Below are positions 63,949 to 64,000 of a stretch of DNA of 64,000 nucleotides, one piece after another. Location of the stretch: assembly GCA_009840525.1 (NCBI GenBank), contig VXNP01000012.1:47626-111625 (forward strand). The letters run 5' to 3'. How positions within the stretch are numbered: position 1 is the stretch's first letter; each line of letters opens with the position of its first letter. The notes beneath the pieces were generated by a model, which was not told the origin of the DNA, searched no databases, and was given only the letters and a program-made list of their open reading frames with translations. A program made the translations under genes and the position numbers. The stretch is from Gammaproteobacteria bacterium (GTDB taxonomy: Bacteria > Gemmatimonadota > Gemmatimonadetes > Longimicrobiales > Gaopeijiaceae).

Positions 63949-64000
63949 GGGGCGGGCCTGAATCGGGGCAGCGGCGCGGGCGACGCGTCGTCCGCGCCGT

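Overview
The window is about 64 kb of GC-rich bacterial DNA that looks chromosomal and is densely packed, with many ATGA stop/start overlaps. It encodes a diderm envelope: a Kdo pathway (kdsB, kdsA, kdsC, kdsD) and Lpt lipopolysaccharide-transport parts (lptC, an OstA/LptA-like protein, lptB). Housekeeping cores are mixed with secreted beta-propeller proteins: a VPS10/sortilin-type Asp-box protein, a 6-bladed propeller lipoprotein and an LVIVD-repeat protein. Together with a creatininase-like secreted protein, TPR proteins and a gamma-glutamyltransferase, this content fits Gemmatimonadota best. That assignment is inferred from gene content only. I see no insertion sequences, prophage, CRISPR array, rRNA or origin.

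Layout. 1-3340: the end of a complex I operon (nuoL 3' end, nuoM, nuoN). 3441-7581: a phosphohexomutase coupled to a giant UPF0182 membrane protein. 7596-10215: sucC-sucD-ndk behind a recognisable promoter. 10271-18394: a lipid operon running yceD-rpmF-plsX-fabH-fabD-fabG-acpP-fabF-ispF-dedA-xerD. 18455-24113: an S41 protease, divergent nadE, a zinc-ribbon membrane protein and pabA/trpG. 24118-28737: a frameshifted VPS10-type gene and a divergent propeller lipoprotein. 28990-42165: kdsB-pyrG-kdsA-kdsC-kdsD-lptC-ostA-lptB-rpoN-wecB-GT4-GT2, an envelope polysaccharide supercluster in which CTP synthase sits beside the CTP-consuming KdsB. 42166-42492: a non-coding region with two strong inverted repeats, one in an AT-rich island. 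42493-55541: an M23 peptidase lipoprotein, a YfgM-like protein, creatininase, MFS, GNAT, a TPR protein, PPK2, a DDAH-like hydrolase, an amino acid permease, gamma-glutamyltransferase and DUF423. 55592-63948, minus strand: tRNA-Gly, a tiny putative lipoprotein, the DUF512 radical-SAM protein, der, plsY, gpsA, a MerR regulator, surE, a YqaA-like protein, tRNA-Arg and the LVIVD protein.

How it fits together. FabD/FabH/FabG/FabF and AcpP build acyl-ACP. PlsX and PlsY pass acyl groups to the glycerol-3-phosphate supplied by GpsA, so both halves of phosphatidic acid synthesis are present in two separate operons. The Kds enzymes make CMP-Kdo, the Lpt proteins move lipopolysaccharide, and wecB plus two glycosyltransferases suggest glycan decoration. 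Several intergenic regions share a promoter pattern of a TTG-type -35 and a -10 close to TANCTT.

The most unusual items are a roughly 145-residue N-terminal domain on LptB, a multi-segment OstA protein with long acidic linkers, the repeat-rich 42.2-42.4 kb intergenic region, the shared -10 motif, a near-leaderless yceD start, and a single-base frameshift in the VPS10-type gene. I found no clear case of an entirely new multi-gene system.
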